From JAKEGN01 sp964465665 (GTDB lineage Bacteria; Pseudomonadota; Gammaproteobacteria; Steroidobacterales; Woeseiaceae), in the NCBI GenBank assembly GCA_964465665.1, contig CAYXKM010000055.1, positions 1-24,162 on the forward strand: a stretch of DNA of 24,162 nt, read 5' to 3'. The notes under the pieces were generated by a model. It saw only the letters and a program-made list of their open reading frames with translations, was not told the DNA's origin and ran no database searches. The translations under genes and the position numbers were made by a program. This document shows positions 15,708-23,595 of the stretch, piece after piece. Position 1 is the stretch's first letter. Each line of letters begins with the position of its first letter.

Positions 15708-17483
15708 ATGAGGCAGTTTGGTACCTTGCAACGTGAAGCGACGGTCGGTATCGCCATGCTTGTTGCGGCAGGTGTCTGTGCGGTGGCGATCGCCGGAGAG
15801 CTGCCGGCCGACGGCCCTGCGAAGTACGGGCCGCGCGTCGAGACCGGGATCATGATCGAGATGCGCGATGGAGTGCGTTTGTCGACGGACCTGTATTTTC
15901 CCGACGGCGCCGTTGGCAAACTTCCTGTCATTCTCTGGCGCTCCATTTACGACAAGAAAGGTGCCTACGACCGGGAACCCGGCCTGCGAGAGCTGGTGAG
16001 TCACGGTTACGTTGCCGTGATACAGGATACGCGCGGGCGCGGTGAGTCGGAGGGCGAATTCGTACCGACCGTCGGCGATCGAAATGACGGCTACGACACG
16101 GTCTCGTGGCTCACCCGCCAGTCCTGGTCGAACGGGAAAGTGGGTTCCGCCGGTTGCTCATCGCTCGGCGAATCGCAATTGTTGCTCGCCGCCGCACGGC
16201 ATCCCGGTCACGTCACGGCGATCCCGCAGGCGGCAGCGTCGGCCTATCATATTCGCGGCCGACCCTGGGCGTCCTTCGACGGTGGCGCGTTCGAACTCGC
16301 GCAAACGGCGGGATGGTTCAGTGTGGACGGCCGTGGCGTGGACTTCAGCACGCTGCCGGTGGTCGAGATACTGAAAAGGGCGGGGCGGGCCCCGTCACAC
16401 TACGAGAAATTCGCGTCCAGCAATCCGCAAGGTCCGTATTTCATGGGCCTGGAGTGGATTCGTCCCGGCGATCGCCTGGATGTGCCTGCGCTCTTCTTCG
16501 ATTCCTGGTACGACTACGGCCCTGCCGAGACCCTGGAACTGTTCAATGTACTGCAGAAGGAATCCGTCAGTGACACGGCAAGAAACCACCAGTTTGTGAT
16601 CATCGCGCCGGGCACACACTGTGGATATTCCAATGCCTCGGAGCGAACGATCGTCGGTGAGCGCGATCTGGGTGATGCGCGATTCGATGTGATGGGCTTG
16701 AAACTGCGCTGGTACGACTACTGGCTGAAAGGCATTGACAATGGCATCACCGATATGCCGAAGGTTCAGTACTACCTGATGGGTCAGAACCGTTGGCGCA
16801 GCGCCGATGCCTGGCCAGTACCCGGAACACGTTTCACAAAACTCTATCTGACCAGTGGCGGCCGCGCGAACAGCCTGAAGGGAGATGGCATTCTGTCTTT
16901 CGAGTCACCATCGGTCGCTCATGCAGATACTTTCGTTTATGACCCGGCAAAGCCGGTACCCTCGCTGGGCGGACACGCCTGTTGCACCGGAGGGGATAAG
17001 GAAGCAGGATCGTACGATCAAACACATATCGAAATGCGCGACGATGTCCTCGTTTACACGAGCGAATCACTGACGGCCGGCCTCGAAGTTACAGGACCGC
17101 TTGAATTGATGCTGCAGGTATCATCGACCGCAGTGGATACAGACTTCACCGCCAAACTTGTCGACGTCTATCCGGACGGTCGCGCGTTCAACGTTCAGGA
17201 AGCCGCGCTACGCATGCGCTACCGCGAGGGATTCGACAAGAATCTGCGGATGGCCCCTGGTGAGGTTTATGAGGCGCGTCTGGATCTCCACGTCACGAGC
17301 AATTACTTTGGACCTGGCCACCGTATCCGCCTGGAGGTCACCAGTTCGAATTTTCCGCGCTGGGATCGCAATATGAATACTGGCGGCAACAACTATGACG
17401 AGACGGAATTCGTCGTTGCGAGAAACACGGTTCATCATTCGGCGGAGCGTCCCTCATACATCGTTCTGCCAGTAGTCCAATGA
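15708..17483 (+). CDS. Exported CocE/NonD family alpha/beta hydrolase
   Basis: A 591-residue serine hydrolase of the cocaine-esterase/X-Pro dipeptidyl-peptidase-like class, cutting an ester or amide. A signal peptide (hydrophobic ~13-28, Ala-Ile-Ala cleavage; the nearby Cys24 has Val at -1, so no lipobox) places it in the periplasm. Met-Arg-Asp-Gly-Val-Arg-Leu-Ser-Thr-Asp (~52-61) and Asp-Thr-Arg-Gly-Arg-Gly-Glu-Ser-Glu-Gly (~107-116) are family motifs. The triad is Ser151 (Gly-Cys-Ser-Ser-Leu-Gly), probably Asp269 (Trp-Tyr-Asp) and His304 (Gly-Thr-His-Cys-Gly). A C-terminal jelly-roll domain (from ~415) is present. SD AGAGG lies 7 nt before the ATG. It is the last gene of the operon, 24 nt after the symporter; no clear terminator follows. 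Confidence 0.92.
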   Translation: MRQFGTLQREATVGIAMLVAAGVCAVAIAGELPADGPAKYGPRVETGIMIEMRDGVRLSTDLYFPDGAVGKLPVILWRSIYDKKGAYDREPGLRELVSHGYVAVIQDTRGRGESEGEFVPTVGDRNDGYDTVSWLTRQSWSNGKVGSAGCSSLGESQLLLAAARHPGHVTAIPQAAASAYHIRGRPWASFDGGAFELAQTAGWFSVDGRGVDFSTLPVVEILKRAGRAPSHYEKFASSNPQGPYFMGLEWIRPGDRLDVPALFFDSWYDYGPAETLELFNVLQKESVSDTARNHQFVIIAPGTHCGYSNASERTIVGERDLGDARFDVMGLKLRWYDYWLKGIDNGITDMPKVQYYLMGQNRWRSADAWPVPGTRFTKLYLTSGGRANSLKGDGILSFESPSVAHADTFVYDPAKPVPSLGGHACCTGGDKEAGSYDQTHIEMRDDVLVYTSESLTAGLEVTGPLELMLQVSSTAVDTDFTAKLVDVYPDGRAFNVQEAALRMRYREGFDKNLRMAPGEVYEARLDLHVTSNYFGPGHRIRLEVTSSNFPRWDRNMNTGGNNYDETEFVVARNTVHHSAERPSYIVLPVVQ

Positions 17484-17551
17484 TGCTCGACTGAGAGCCT
17501 GTCAACATCGACTGGCAGCTGACTGCAATCACGAACTTGAATTTTCCTGTG

Positions 17552-19576
17552 CTAGCCTGCCGCCCTCCGTACACTGCCTGGCAATGCCTCGACGATGTCT
17601 CCGAGGTCGTCGATCCAAAGGCCCAGATGCCGCTGGTAGTTGCGCCACATCCCGAGCGAGCCGGTATAGATCGGTTGGCGGACTTGCTCCGAGCTCGCGG
17701 TCTTGACCGCGCGCTCGGTCTCATGAAAATGCACACAAGCGTCCTCGAACGGCAGACCGCAATGCTCGAGGATGCGCCGGACCTGTTTTTCCAGGTCTGT
17801 AACCGTGTCCTCGTAATGCACGTCAAGGACTGCGCCGGGGAGCACCTGGTGCCAGTGCCGGATAATGGTGTCGTAGTTCCGGTAGTAATGCGCCAGATCT
17901 TCCATGTCGTAGGTGAAATTCTGACCCTTGGCGAATAACTGCTTGTAACAGCCGAGACAACTGTCCAGCGGATGGCGTCGCGCGTTGATAACCCTGGCGT
18001 TGGGCAGGATGAGGTGCAGCAGTCCGATCAGCGGAAAATTGTTGGGCAGCTTGTCAGTGAAAAACGGTTTTCCGGTGAGACGATGGCGGCTTGCACCCTC
18101 CATGTACTGCTGACCATAGGCGCGCCAGTCGCGCTTGCGAAGGTCGCCGGCGCTAGCAGGAAACTGCAGCCCGTCAGCACGGTAGCGACCGATGGATGCC
18201 GCCAGTTTGCTCAATGTCGGCAGCTCCGAGGTTCCCTCGACCTGACTGTGGCTTGCGAGTATCTGTTCGACCAGTGTTGATCCCGAACGTGGCAAGCCGA
18301 CGATCAGGATGGCATCCGGTGCGTCGAATCCATGACCGGCGCGCTCGGCCAGGAACTCGCGACTGAAAGTCTCCATGATTTTCAAGTGCCGTTGTTCCAT
18401 CTCAAGCGGATCATGTGAAACCAAAGGTCGCTGCTTGCGATTGCCAGTGTCGTAGTAGTGCCAGGCCTTGTCGTAATCCTTCCTGTCTTCGTACGCCTTG
18501 CCTAGCGCGAACCGGAAATGAATCTCCGAACTGTCGGATAGCCGGCCTGTCGCCAGCTGCGCTTCCATGGCACCGATCTCCGACTCTTCGAAGCGGAATA
18601 CCTTGAGATTGGCCATGCTCCAATAGACTTCACCGAAGTCAGGTTTGCCCCTGATGGCCGCACGGTAGGCATTTAGCGCAGCCGGCTGGTTGCCGACGGT
18701 CTTCAGAACGTGCGCGTAGGCCATGTAGACATTGGGCGAGTCCTGCTTCAGTTCAATTGCTTTTTCGAACGCATCGATGCTCTTCTCCGGGTAGCTGGCT
18801 TGCGCGTAAGCACTGCCAAGTCCCGCCCAGACCACTCCATTGTCCGGTGCCGATTTCAAAGCAGCCTTGTAGCAATCAATGGCCTCCATGTGCTTGTTCG
18901 CTTCCAGCAGAACCAAACCCAGGGTCAGCCACGCGGCGGTGAAATCCGGCGCTACCGCTGTCGCCCGTCTCAACCAAGCTTCGGCTTCGCCGAGGTTGCC
19001 GTCATTGCGCCAAAGGGCAGTCGCCAGAAAGCGCATGGCGTTGACGTTGTCCGGGTTTTTGCGCAGCACGTCCCTGAATGCCGCCATTGCCTCGTTCTTG
19101 CGCCCTGCGCGCAAGTGCTCGGCGCCCGCTGCAACAGCCCCTGCTTCGGGGTCCTGGCCGAAGTACTCCTCGAAGTGCTCGTCCGCGTCGCGACCGCGAC
19201 CGACCGCTGCGAGCGCCTGCCCGAGTTTCTTGTGAGCCAGTGGCAGGCCGGGCTCCAGCATGATCGCCTTCTCGAAATACGGGATAGCGTCATCGAAGCG
19301 CTTTTGCAGTGCGAAGACGCTGCCCAGGTCCTCGTAGAGTTGCGGAAAATCGGGATTCAGCGATACGGCCAGACGCAATTGATCTTCCGCTTCGCCGAAT
19401 CGGCTTTGCTTCATGAGTGCGAGACCGAGCAAGCGCAGATGCTCGGTGCTTCCAGGGTTCATCAACAGGTAGTCGCGGCAAACTTCCTCAGCTCGCAAGG
19501 GCCGGTTGTTGCGTATGGCCTGCATCGCCCGATCTATACTCGCGCGCTGCTCAGTGGCCGCTGATTCCTCGGTCAT
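17552..19576 (-). CDS. TPR-repeat sulfotransferase family protein
   Basis: A 674-residue protein joining ~10 TPR units (residues ~10-400) to a sulfotransferase domain (~420-665). The PAPS 5'-phosphosulfate loop is Gly427-Leu-Pro-Arg-Ser-Gly-Ser-Thr434, and the 3'-phosphate site is Arg533/Arg534-His-Pro-Leu-Asp-Ser-Cys (to 540). Such proteins transfer sulfate from PAPS to an unknown acceptor, with the TPR part likely binding a partner or substrate protein. TPR-sulfotransferases are frequent in marine Proteobacteria, but few if any have an assigned substrate. No signal peptide is visible, so it is predicted cytoplasmic. GGA lies 6 nt before the ATG. It follows the glycosidase-like gene on the same strand after 49 nt, suggesting co-transcription. 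It converges with the hydrolase gene. Confidence 0.9.
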   Translation of the reverse strand: MTEESAATEQRASIDRAMQAIRNNRPLRAEEVCRDYLLMNPGSTEHLRLLGLALMKQSRFGEAEDQLRLAVSLNPDFPQLYEDLGSVFALQKRFDDAIPYFEKAIMLEPGLPLAHKKLGQALAAVGRGRDADEHFEEYFGQDPEAGAVAAGAEHLRAGRKNEAMAAFRDVLRKNPDNVNAMRFLATALWRNDGNLGEAEAWLRRATAVAPDFTAAWLTLGLVLLEANKHMEAIDCYKAALKSAPDNGVVWAGLGSAYAQASYPEKSIDAFEKAIELKQDSPNVYMAYAHVLKTVGNQPAALNAYRAAIRGKPDFGEVYWSMANLKVFRFEESEIGAMEAQLATGRLSDSSEIHFRFALGKAYEDRKDYDKAWHYYDTGNRKQRPLVSHDPLEMEQRHLKIMETFSREFLAERAGHGFDAPDAILIVGLPRSGSTLVEQILASHSQVEGTSELPTLSKLAASIGRYRADGLQFPASAGDLRKRDWRAYGQQYMEGASRHRLTGKPFFTDKLPNNFPLIGLLHLILPNARVINARRHPLDSCLGCYKQLFAKGQNFTYDMEDLAHYYRNYDTIIRHWHQVLPGAVLDVHYEDTVTDLEKQVRRILEHCGLPFEDACVHFHETERAVKTASSEQVRQPIYTGSLGMWRNYQRHLGLWIDDLGDIVEALPGSVRRAAG

Positions 19577-19625
19577 CGATCGTCCATCGTATTGAAATTT
19601 AAAGCCGGATCATGCGCTTCCCGCA

Positions 19626-21674
19626 TTACTCGGGCGCCGCCAGATGCACCGTACTCCATAGCTGCGCGGCGTTTGATTCCGTTTCGTCTTCTTGCCGCTG
19701 ACCAAAAGGTTCGACTCGATAACGACCATTGGCCTCTGACCATGACCAGAGTTCGGAACCCCGCACATCATGTGCTGCAGACAGCGCTGACGTAAGTCCC
19801 GACGCAGCGCGCGCAAGCACTTCGCGTGTTGCAGGCTTCAGATCGCTGCGCTCGAGCTGGCGGGCGATGCCGGCGGAAACCATCGCTTGCTGCCAGGACC
19901 AGATCACCGTCCCGTGGTATCGGGCACGCCCGAATGAAGGCTCCAGTTTGTCATCTGCGTAAGCCGGGTTTGCAACAACCGGCCCGACATCCGTCATGAG
20001 TCCGGCGGGAAACGGTCGCATGAGCGCGGCTACGATGCGTTCGACTTCCGCGGGAGGCACATCGAGAAACAAAAGTGCGAACGCTTCGTCCGTGCTGAGT
20101 ACCGGCACTGGCTTGCCCTGATCATCAAGCGCGATCGCACGAAACATTACAGGATCTTCTGAAATAGCCGCCAGCGCAGCCGCCGGTTGTACACCAATAC
20201 TTAGCGCGTACTTTTCTATTTCGGCGCGTGCCACCGGTGCCGTCATCGAAACTTCGAACAGCAAGGGCGCTTCGCGGGACCACACGCCCGCCATCTCGCC
20301 GGCTCTTGCGATAGCCGACCTGGTTTCTGCATCGACGTAGCTGTCGAGTAGACCGCTGTCGTGAAATCGAGCGATGGCTGTCAGCGCCGCCGGCACGAAT
20401 ACGCCGTTCACATCATAAGGGATGCGGCCACCGCCGAGCCCGTCATCGCTGTCCCGCCAGTTGCCGACGCTCTCGCCAGCTTTCAAGGAGATGAGATTCC
20501 TCCAGTCAGTACTCTCTGTGAACGCGCGCGAGATCGACAGGATAAATCGAAAATTCCGCAGCAATGCGGCACCGTAAGTCTCGCCAGAGTTTGACCGGCG
20601 CGACAGGAATTCCGCAGCACGTGCCCGCCCTTCAGGCGCTTCCAGCAAATAGCGTGCGGCGACGACCGGCAACAGGAAATCGTCATCGATCATCTTGTAA
20701 TCGAGTATCGGCGTATCACTTGCCGCCTCGCCATTTCGGATTCGTCGCAACACCGCGTACTCGCCGATGTCTTCCTCGTGCGCCACTTCTCCCGCGGTAT
20801 TAAGCCGGTCAAGTACTGCGCCCAGACCGGCTTGCACAAGTTGTGGTTGCAGGACTGGCATCAGCAACTGCAACGACATCAGGGTGTCACGACCGAAATA
20901 AGTATTGAAGCGCCAGGACCCGGCGAGCAGCTTTTCTTCGTAACTGAGGAACGCCAGTGTGCGACGCAACTGGACATCCCGGTTCGCTCCGTCGGTCAGT
21001 AAACTGTCCTCGTTCAAGGGTTGCAGCGGTGAGTCACCGCTGAGCGCAGTGATGGCCAGTTGTAACTGTCCGTTTCGGTCCGGCAGGAGTTCCACCGGCG
21101 CCGTACCTCCACCCGAGATCATGCCGTCTAGTACTTCAATCGACAGATGGTAGCCCGGCGCGCCATCGAGGCGACGCCGTTCCCAGACGACGTTACGCCC
21201 CGAAAATTCAGGGGTGACCAGCACCTCTGGCGGCGTCTCACCGGTGTACCCGTAGTCCCGGATCACGCGCACGTTGCTCAGGATTGCGTGCCTGACAGTC
21301 AGCGGCGCGCCCGCAACCTTTACTATTGCCCTGATGCCATGCAGCGCGCCGTCGGGAAGATCGCGATGGGTCGAGGATATCGTCACGTCCGGGTGCCATG
21401 TGACCCCATTCGAGGCGCCATCGAACCACAGCGCCGTGCCGCTGTTCCCAGCCGGAAACGCAACGACCAGCCGCGGGGACGATCCCGACGTCAGTACCAG
21501 GTGAGCGGCCACCGGCCCCTGCCGGAAGAATTCGTTCTGCACCCGTCCTTCGGAAACAGAGAAGCGGAGCGACTCGGACGTCGTGTCATCCGTTGCATCG
21601 GCCACGCCGAAAGCTGCCGCAAGCGAACAACTCAGTGTCAGCGCCGCAGCTCTTATTTTCCGACTATCGACCAT
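19626..21674 (-). CDS. Secreted six-hairpin glycosidase-like protein (debranching-enzyme-like)
   Basis: About 682 residues with a signal peptide (Arg-Lys, then hydrophobic ~8-21 and cleavage near Ala-Asp-Ala). A beta-rich N-terminal domain (~30-225) is followed by a helical domain with Ser-Trp-Arg-Phe-Asn-Thr-Tyr-Phe-Gly-Arg-Asp-Thr, then His-Glu-Glu-Asp-Ile-Gly-Glu-Tyr, Asp-Ser-Asp-Asp-Gly-Leu-Gly-Gly-Gly-Arg-Ile-Pro-Tyr-Asp-Val-Asn, and Tyr-His-Gly-Thr-Val-Ile-Trp-Ser-Trp-Gln-Gln. The Phe/Tyr-Gly-Arg-Asp and Gly-Thr-x-Trp-x-Trp patterns resemble (alpha/alpha)6-barrel enzymes such as amylo-1,6-glucosidases. I cannot name a GH family; the acidic residues quoted are catalytic candidates. Start ATG 21674 gives a good signal peptide; in-frame alternatives are ATG 21695 and TTG 21737. 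Divergent from a sugar-type symporter, which supports a role on carbohydrates. Confidence 0.75.
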   Translation of the reverse strand: MVDSRKIRAAALTLSCSLAAAFGVADATDDTTSESLRFSVSEGRVQNEFFRQGPVAAHLVLTSGSSPRLVVAFPAGNSGTALWFDGASNGVTWHPDVTISSTHRDLPDGALHGIRAIVKVAGAPLTVRHAILSNVRVIRDYGYTGETPPEVLVTPEFSGRNVVWERRRLDGAPGYHLSIEVLDGMISGGGTAPVELLPDRNGQLQLAITALSGDSPLQPLNEDSLLTDGANRDVQLRRTLAFLSYEEKLLAGSWRFNTYFGRDTLMSLQLLMPVLQPQLVQAGLGAVLDRLNTAGEVAHEEDIGEYAVLRRIRNGEAASDTPILDYKMIDDDFLLPVVAARYLLEAPEGRARAAEFLSRRSNSGETYGAALLRNFRFILSISRAFTESTDWRNLISLKAGESVGNWRDSDDGLGGGRIPYDVNGVFVPAALTAIARFHDSGLLDSYVDAETRSAIARAGEMAGVWSREAPLLFEVSMTAPVARAEIEKYALSIGVQPAAALAAISEDPVMFRAIALDDQGKPVPVLSTDEAFALLFLDVPPAEVERIVAALMRPFPAGLMTDVGPVVANPAYADDKLEPSFGRARYHGTVIWSWQQAMVSAGIARQLERSDLKPATREVLARAASGLTSALSAAHDVRGSELWSWSEANGRYRVEPFGQRQEDETESNAAQLWSTVHLAAPE

Positions 21675-21757
21675 ATGTATCGCCCGGTTGGGCATTTCCG
21701 ATGCCTGCCTTCGGTCTGTGAAAATACGCTGAATCAAGGCTCCAAATGGACTGTCGT

Positions 21758-21763
21758 ATTATA
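21758..21763 (-). promoter_or_regulatory. Candidate -10 element for the glycosidase-like gene
   Basis: Minus-strand TATAAT, a perfect -10 consensus in GC-rich DNA, about 84 nt upstream of the chosen ATG. No matching -35 is seen at 16-18 nt (the 17-nt hexamer is ATCCTG), so it may depend on an activator. Confidence 0.4.
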
Positions 21764-21820
21764 GTATGAAAGGGTAAAGGCAGGATCGGCGCATTAATTC
21801 CATTCGGTGAAGCACGCTCA

Positions 21821-21841
21821 TCCGGCCGAATTTCGACCGGA
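21821..21841. promoter_or_regulatory. 21-bp palindrome in divergent promoter region (candidate operator)
   Basis: The left arm TCCGGCCGAA and right arm TTCGACCGGA flank a central T; nine of ten base pairs are complementary, with one mismatch. It lies between the divergent glycosidase-like and symporter genes, 79 bp before the symporter start, where a dimeric regulator would sit. No regulator gene is adjacent. Confidence 0.55.
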
Positions 21842-21920
21842 ATGTAGCGGTCAACGCTGCCAGGAAAAGCAGCATCAGTTGTCGGCGCCGTATCGATAGA
21901 GCACATCGGGGGGGCGAGCA

Positions 21921-23483
21921 TTGGGTCTGGCTGGAATCGACTACCTGATAGTGGCGGCTTACGCGGTCGTGCTGGTTACCATCGCAACTTTGGTTTCCGT
22001 GCAAAAGTCAGGCGACAAGCGAGACACGGAGGACTACTTTCTCGCAGGCAAAGCGTTGCCCTGGTGGGCGATAGGTGCGTCGCTGATTGCGGCAAATATC
22101 TCTGCCGAGCAGGTTATCGGAATGTCCGGTTCCGGTTACGCCATCGGCTTGGCTATCGCGTCGTACGAATGGATGGCGGCAATCACACTCGTGATCGTCG
22201 GAAAGTATTTTCTGCCGATCTTCCTCGAGCACAGAATTTACACGATGCCGCAATACCTTGCCCAGCGCTATAACGGGTCCGTGCGCGCTGTAATGGCCGT
22301 GTTCTGGCTCGGTGTCTACACGCTGGTCAACCTGACCTCGATTCTGTGGCTCGGTGCATTGACCGTTAATACCTTAACCGGCTTCGAACTGACTCATGCG
22401 CTGATCGCCCTGGCGGCGTTCGCTGCGGTTTATTCCATTTATGGAGGCCTGAAAGCAGTAGCCCTCACTGACATTATCCAGGTTGCCATGCTGATTGCGG
22501 GCGGGCTGCTTATTTCCTATTTGTCGCTGGATGCGGTCGGACAGGGAAAGGGTGCGATAGCGGGTTTCGGAGAACTGATGCGAATCGCACCGGAAAAGTT
22601 CTCCATGATCCTGGATGCCGATAATCCGAATTACCAATATCTGCCCGGCCTGTCTGTACTCGTTGGCGGCATGTGGATCATGAATCTCAGCTATTGGGGC
22701 TTCAATCAGTACATCATTCAGCGGGCTCTTGCTGCCAAGAGCGTAAGGGAAGCGCAGAAAGGAATTGTCTTTGCCGCATTTCTGAAGCTGTTGGTTCCGG
22801 TATTGGTGGTATTCCCGGGCATGGCGGCGTTCGTGTTGGCCCCCAAGCTTGATCGGGCTGACCAGGCCTATCCGGCAATGATGGCACTGACGCCGCCCGG
22901 CGTCCGCGGCCTCATTTTTGCAGCGCTGATTGCAGCGATCGTTTCATCTCTCGGTTCCATGATGAATTCGATCGCAACAATTTTCACAATGGATCTTTAC
23001 AAGCCCGCGCGGCCGGCTACATCCGAGAGTCGTTTGGTGAATATCGGGCGCATTGTCGCGTTCTCCGCGTTGAGTATCGCCGTCGTAGCCGCACAACCGC
23101 TGCTCGGTGACGCCGAACAGGCGTTTCAATGGTTGCAGGAATTCACCGGCTTTTTCACGCCGGGCGTTGTCACGTTATTCGTACTTGGGATGTTCTGGAA
23201 AGGTGCGACAGCAGCCGGTGCGTTTGCCGCCGCAATTGGATCGGCGGTCCTTTCCGTGCTTTTCAAGGTGTATATGCCGGACATTCCATTCATGGACCGC
23301 GTCGCCTGTGTATTTCTGCTTTGTGTTCTGATTGCGGTCTCCGTATCACTGATCTGGAGAAGCCCAGGTGTGAGCAAGGTCGCCGGGGAGAGAAAAATCG
23401 ATTTCACGACGACGGCCGAATTCAATATTGCGGCGGCAACAATTGCTGCCGTCCTGACGGGGCTGTACTGGTATTGGTGGTGA
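21921..23483 (+). CDS. Sodium/sugar cotransporter (SGLT-type SSS symporter)
   Basis: A 520-residue inner-membrane symporter with ~14 hydrophobic helices and the SSS motif Glu-Asp-Tyr-Phe-Leu-Ala-Gly after TM1. It closely resembles Vibrio vSGLT: Gln64, Glu83, Asn255, Tyr258 and Lys289 align at a constant offset of 5 with the sugar-contact residues I recall as Gln69, Glu88, Asn260, Tyr263 and Lys294. The Phe-Gln-Trp-Leu-Gln-Glu segment (402-407) matches the region of Gln428, and Ser342/Ser343 match the Na-site serines. A hexose such as glucose or galactose is therefore the likely cargo. The start is TTG: an in-frame TAG at 21897 leaves no ATG or GTG before it, and a G-rich SD (GGGGCGAG) precedes it. 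Divergent from the glycosidase-like gene. Confidence 0.9.
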   Translation: MGLAGIDYLIVAAYAVVLVTIATLVSVQKSGDKRDTEDYFLAGKALPWWAIGASLIAANISAEQVIGMSGSGYAIGLAIASYEWMAAITLVIVGKYFLPIFLEHRIYTMPQYLAQRYNGSVRAVMAVFWLGVYTLVNLTSILWLGALTVNTLTGFELTHALIALAAFAAVYSIYGGLKAVALTDIIQVAMLIAGGLLISYLSLDAVGQGKGAIAGFGELMRIAPEKFSMILDADNPNYQYLPGLSVLVGGMWIMNLSYWGFNQYIIQRALAAKSVREAQKGIVFAAFLKLLVPVLVVFPGMAAFVLAPKLDRADQAYPAMMALTPPGVRGLIFAALIAAIVSSLGSMMNSIATIFTMDLYKPARPATSESRLVNIGRIVAFSALSIAVVAAQPLLGDAEQAFQWLQEFTGFFTPGVVTLFVLGMFWKGATAAGAFAAAIGSAVLSVLFKVYMPDIPFMDRVACVFLLCVLIAVSVSLIWRSPGVSKVAGERKIDFTTTAEFNIAAATIAAVLTGLYWYWW

Positions 23484-23595
23484 AGTCGGGGTGATTCGTC
23501 AGGCAGAAGCGGACAAGCGCATTCGTTCGAAGACGACCTGCCGGAATGATCAAAGGTGGTGGCAGGAGCGCGTAGCGGATGAGCCACCGAGTACT
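23484..23595. other. Short convergent spacer with a possible hairpin
   Basis: Separates the convergent symporter and TPR genes. GGTGGC (23558-23563) can pair with GCCACC (23583-23588) across a 19-nt loop that includes GCGCG. No T-tract follows, so a terminator role is unproven. Confidence 0.3.

Noticed and set aside
18710..19564. 284-codon plus-strand frame opposite the TPR-sulfotransferase
   Set aside because: Shadow of the repeated TPR coding pattern; Cys/Arg/Gln-rich with no family resemblance.
21147..21764. 205-codon plus-strand frame opposite the glycosidase-like gene
   Set aside because: Antisense to a gene with a signal peptide, strongly Arg/Pro-rich, no SD or domain.
23558..23588. 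GGTGGC/GCCACC hairpin as a bidirectional terminator
   Set aside because: Only 6 bp with a 19-nt loop and no T-run on either strand; listed as a possible hairpin only.
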